Positions 5,758-6,964 of a stretch of DNA of 6,964 nucleotides are shown in pieces. The stretch comes from an uncultured Bacilli bacterium (GTDB lineage Bacteria; Bacillota_I; Bacilli_A; RFN20; CAG-826). The notes under the pieces were generated by a model. That model ran no database searches. It saw only the letters and a list, made by a program, of their open reading frames with translations, and had not been told where the DNA came from. The stretch is taken from positions 1-6,964 of the forward strand of contig CALVRY010000060.1 in assembly GCA_944358755.1 (NCBI GenBank), read 5' to 3'. Made by a program: the position numbers and the translations under genes. Position 1 is the stretch's first letter. The number at the start of each line of letters is the position of its first letter.

Positions 5758-6964
5758 TATTCTTTGCTTCTATTATATTTAATCAATAAGTCTTTTAAGG
5801 ACTTAATAATTGGTTTACTTAAATCGTGCCATAGAAAACGATAAGTCCAGTTATCATTATTAACAGATCCAGGAACATTAATTCTTGAATTTTTTCCTTG
5901 AAAAAGAATATCTTGCATAGTTAATGTAACATGATTTGCTTTGCTTGCTAAAGCGATCTCAATTAAGAAACGACTCTTTTCAAAAGCTGACATATTTTCT
6001 TTAAAGGGGACATTTAGTTTTTTACTTTCTTCAATTACTCTGTGTAAAGCAATATCTTTTTCTTCATCAGTAGATGTTTCAAACCTTCCCTTAATTGGAA
6101 GATTGTCATGATTTTCTAAATATAAGTAGGTATTTTCTTTAATGTTTGATGGCAAAAACTCTTCACTAAAATATTTTGTTGCAAATAAGTTTCCGAGTGT
6201 AGTCCTTAAGCTATCAAGCCCAGTTTCTTCAACAAATTTATTAACTTCTTCAGAATATGTTCCTAAGTCATTGGCAATTAAAGGATAATCGCTTTTAATG
6301 CTATTAATAAATTCAATTCCTGGTCCTTTAAAATATTTACCTTTTCTACCATTTTTACTTTTGAAAGGGACTGCATAAACTTCGTAAAATCCCCTAAAAT
6401 GATTAAGTTTTATACGATCAAAAAACATACTTGCAGTATCTAAACGATGTCTCCACCACTTATAATTGCTAATTTTCATATATTCCCAATCATAAAGCGG
6501 ATAGCCCCATTTTTGACCATCTTTTCTAAAATTATCTGGTGGAAAGCCAACAACCCAAGTAGGTAAATTTCTTTTATCAATTAAGAAAAGTTCAGGAGAC
6601 ATATACATACAATCGCTGTTATAACTAACAAAATGAGGTAGTTCACCAATTATGTCTATCCCCTTAGAATTAGCGTATTCTTTGAGTTTAAAATATTGTT
6701 TTTCGAAAATATAAACTAAAAATAGATAGAAATCAATTTCATCACTATGTTTTTTCTCGTATTCTTCTTTAATATCTTCATCAAAATATCTTTCTTCGAG
6801 TTTAAAGTCGAACCAACTTTTATCTTCATTATGATGTCTAATTGTTTTAAAAAGAGCATAATCATTTAAAAATTTACTTTCTTTAACTCTTAAAAAATTA
6901 GGATCGGTTTTATCAAATCTTCGATAAGCAATTTTAAGAATATTTTCTTTTGATTCTCTTATTA
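5757..6964 (-). CDS. malQ: GH77 4-alpha-glucanotransferase (amylomaltase) family protein with altered catalytic residues (5' end outside window)
   Basis: The frame is open from the right edge to TAA at 5757-5759: 401 residues, lacking roughly the first 90-100 of a typical 490-500. Family blocks in order are LNDYALFKTIRHH, KGIDIIGELPHFV, SPELFLIDKRNLPTWVVGFPPDNF, GQKWGYPLYDWEYM, YKWWRHRL, NHFRGF, KGPGIEF, NDLGTYSEEV, ENHDNLP, TMQDILFQGKNSRINVPG and NDNWTYR. GH77 enzymes move alpha-1,4-glucan chains between maltodextrins. Compared with the family (Thermus aquaticus Asp293, Glu340, Asp395), the nucleophile Asp of RIDHFRG is Asn (codon 6402-6404), the acid/base Glu of AEDLG is Asn (6270-6272), the Arg two before the nucleophile is Lys, and the region I Asp of GD.P is Glu (6642-6644). 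The third acid, in HDN, is kept (6105-6107). The frame is intact with no decay, so this looks like a conserved non-catalytic or changed-function paralog. The ATG at 6608 is internal, not the start. malQ names the family only. Confidence 0.9.
   Translation of the reverse strand, partial: IRESKENILKIAYRRFDKTDPNFLRVKESKFLNDYALFKTIRHHNEDKSWFDFKLEERYFDEDIKEEYEKKHSDEIDFYLFLVYIFEKQYFKLKEYANSKGIDIIGELPHFVSYNSDCMYMSPELFLIDKRNLPTWVVGFPPDNFRKDGQKWGYPLYDWEYMKISNYKWWRHRLDTASMFFDRIKLNHFRGFYEVYAVPFKSKNGRKGKYFKGPGIEFINSIKSDYPLIANDLGTYSEEVNKFVEETGLDSLRTTLGNLFATKYFSEEFLPSNIKENTYLYLENHDNLPIKGRFETSTDEEKDIALHRVIEESKKLNVPFKENMSAFEKSRFLIEIALASKANHVTLTMQDILFQGKNSRINVPGSVNNDNWTYRFLWHDLSKPIIKSLKDLLIKYNRSKE

Noticed and set aside
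5757..6608. GH77 protein starting at ATG 6608
   Set aside because: The frame stays open to the right edge and the upstream residues carry conserved GH77 blocks (LNDYALFKTIRHH, GIDIIGELPHFV), so 6608 is an internal Met.
1..6964. CRISPR array, tRNA or rRNA gene, insertion sequence
   Set aside because: No regularly spaced direct repeats, no cloverleaf with TTCGA-type arm or rRNA signature, and no transposase or terminal repeats were seen; almost all of the window is coding.

Overview
The window reads as AT-rich chromosomal DNA of a Gram-positive or Mollicutes-like member of the Bacilli (for example the RF39, Acholeplasma or Erysipelotrichia area; this placement is inference). The evidence is AAA/TTA/ATT-rich codon use, GAGG-type ribosome sites, a lipobox lipoprotein and an ECF vitamin-type transporter subunit. 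The genetic code is the standard bacterial one: tryptophans at conserved positions are TGG, no in-frame TGA occurs in the long reading frames, and TGA ends two genes. Mycoplasma-type code 4 is therefore ruled out.

Left part (1-4562, minus strand): a tightly packed operon read right to left. It holds a YgjP/DUF45-like zinc metalloprotease, a SpoU/TrmH-family 2'-O-ribose RNA methyltransferase, and a very large surface lipoprotein. The lipoprotein has BspA-type leucine-rich repeats and a beta-helix-like region, and it runs off the left edge after 1056 codons. The genes overlap by 4 and 8 nt. The protease gene has a TATAAT box so close to its best ATG that its mRNA is probably leaderless.

Middle (4563-4770): a 208-nt divergent intergenic region with promoters for both directions, a dyad that covers the rightward -10 box, and a second dyad of GTGAAAA/TTTTCAC half-sites.

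Right part, plus strand (4771-5741): a stand-alone DUF523 protein, homologous to the [4Fe-4S] thiouracil desulfidase domain TudS, overlaps by 1 nt an ECF-transporter S component. The unit ends in a strong hairpin at 5729-5757 that works as a terminator for both convergent transcripts and contains the last sense codons and stop of the S-component gene.

Right edge (5757-6964, minus strand): the C-terminal 401 residues of a GH77 4-alpha-glucanotransferase (MalQ family). The fold-defining motifs are well kept, but the catalytic nucleophile Asp and the acid/base Glu both read as Asn. The Arg two residues before the nucleophile is Lys, and a region I Asp is Glu. This looks like a pseudoenzyme or repurposed GH77 protein and is the most interesting observation here.
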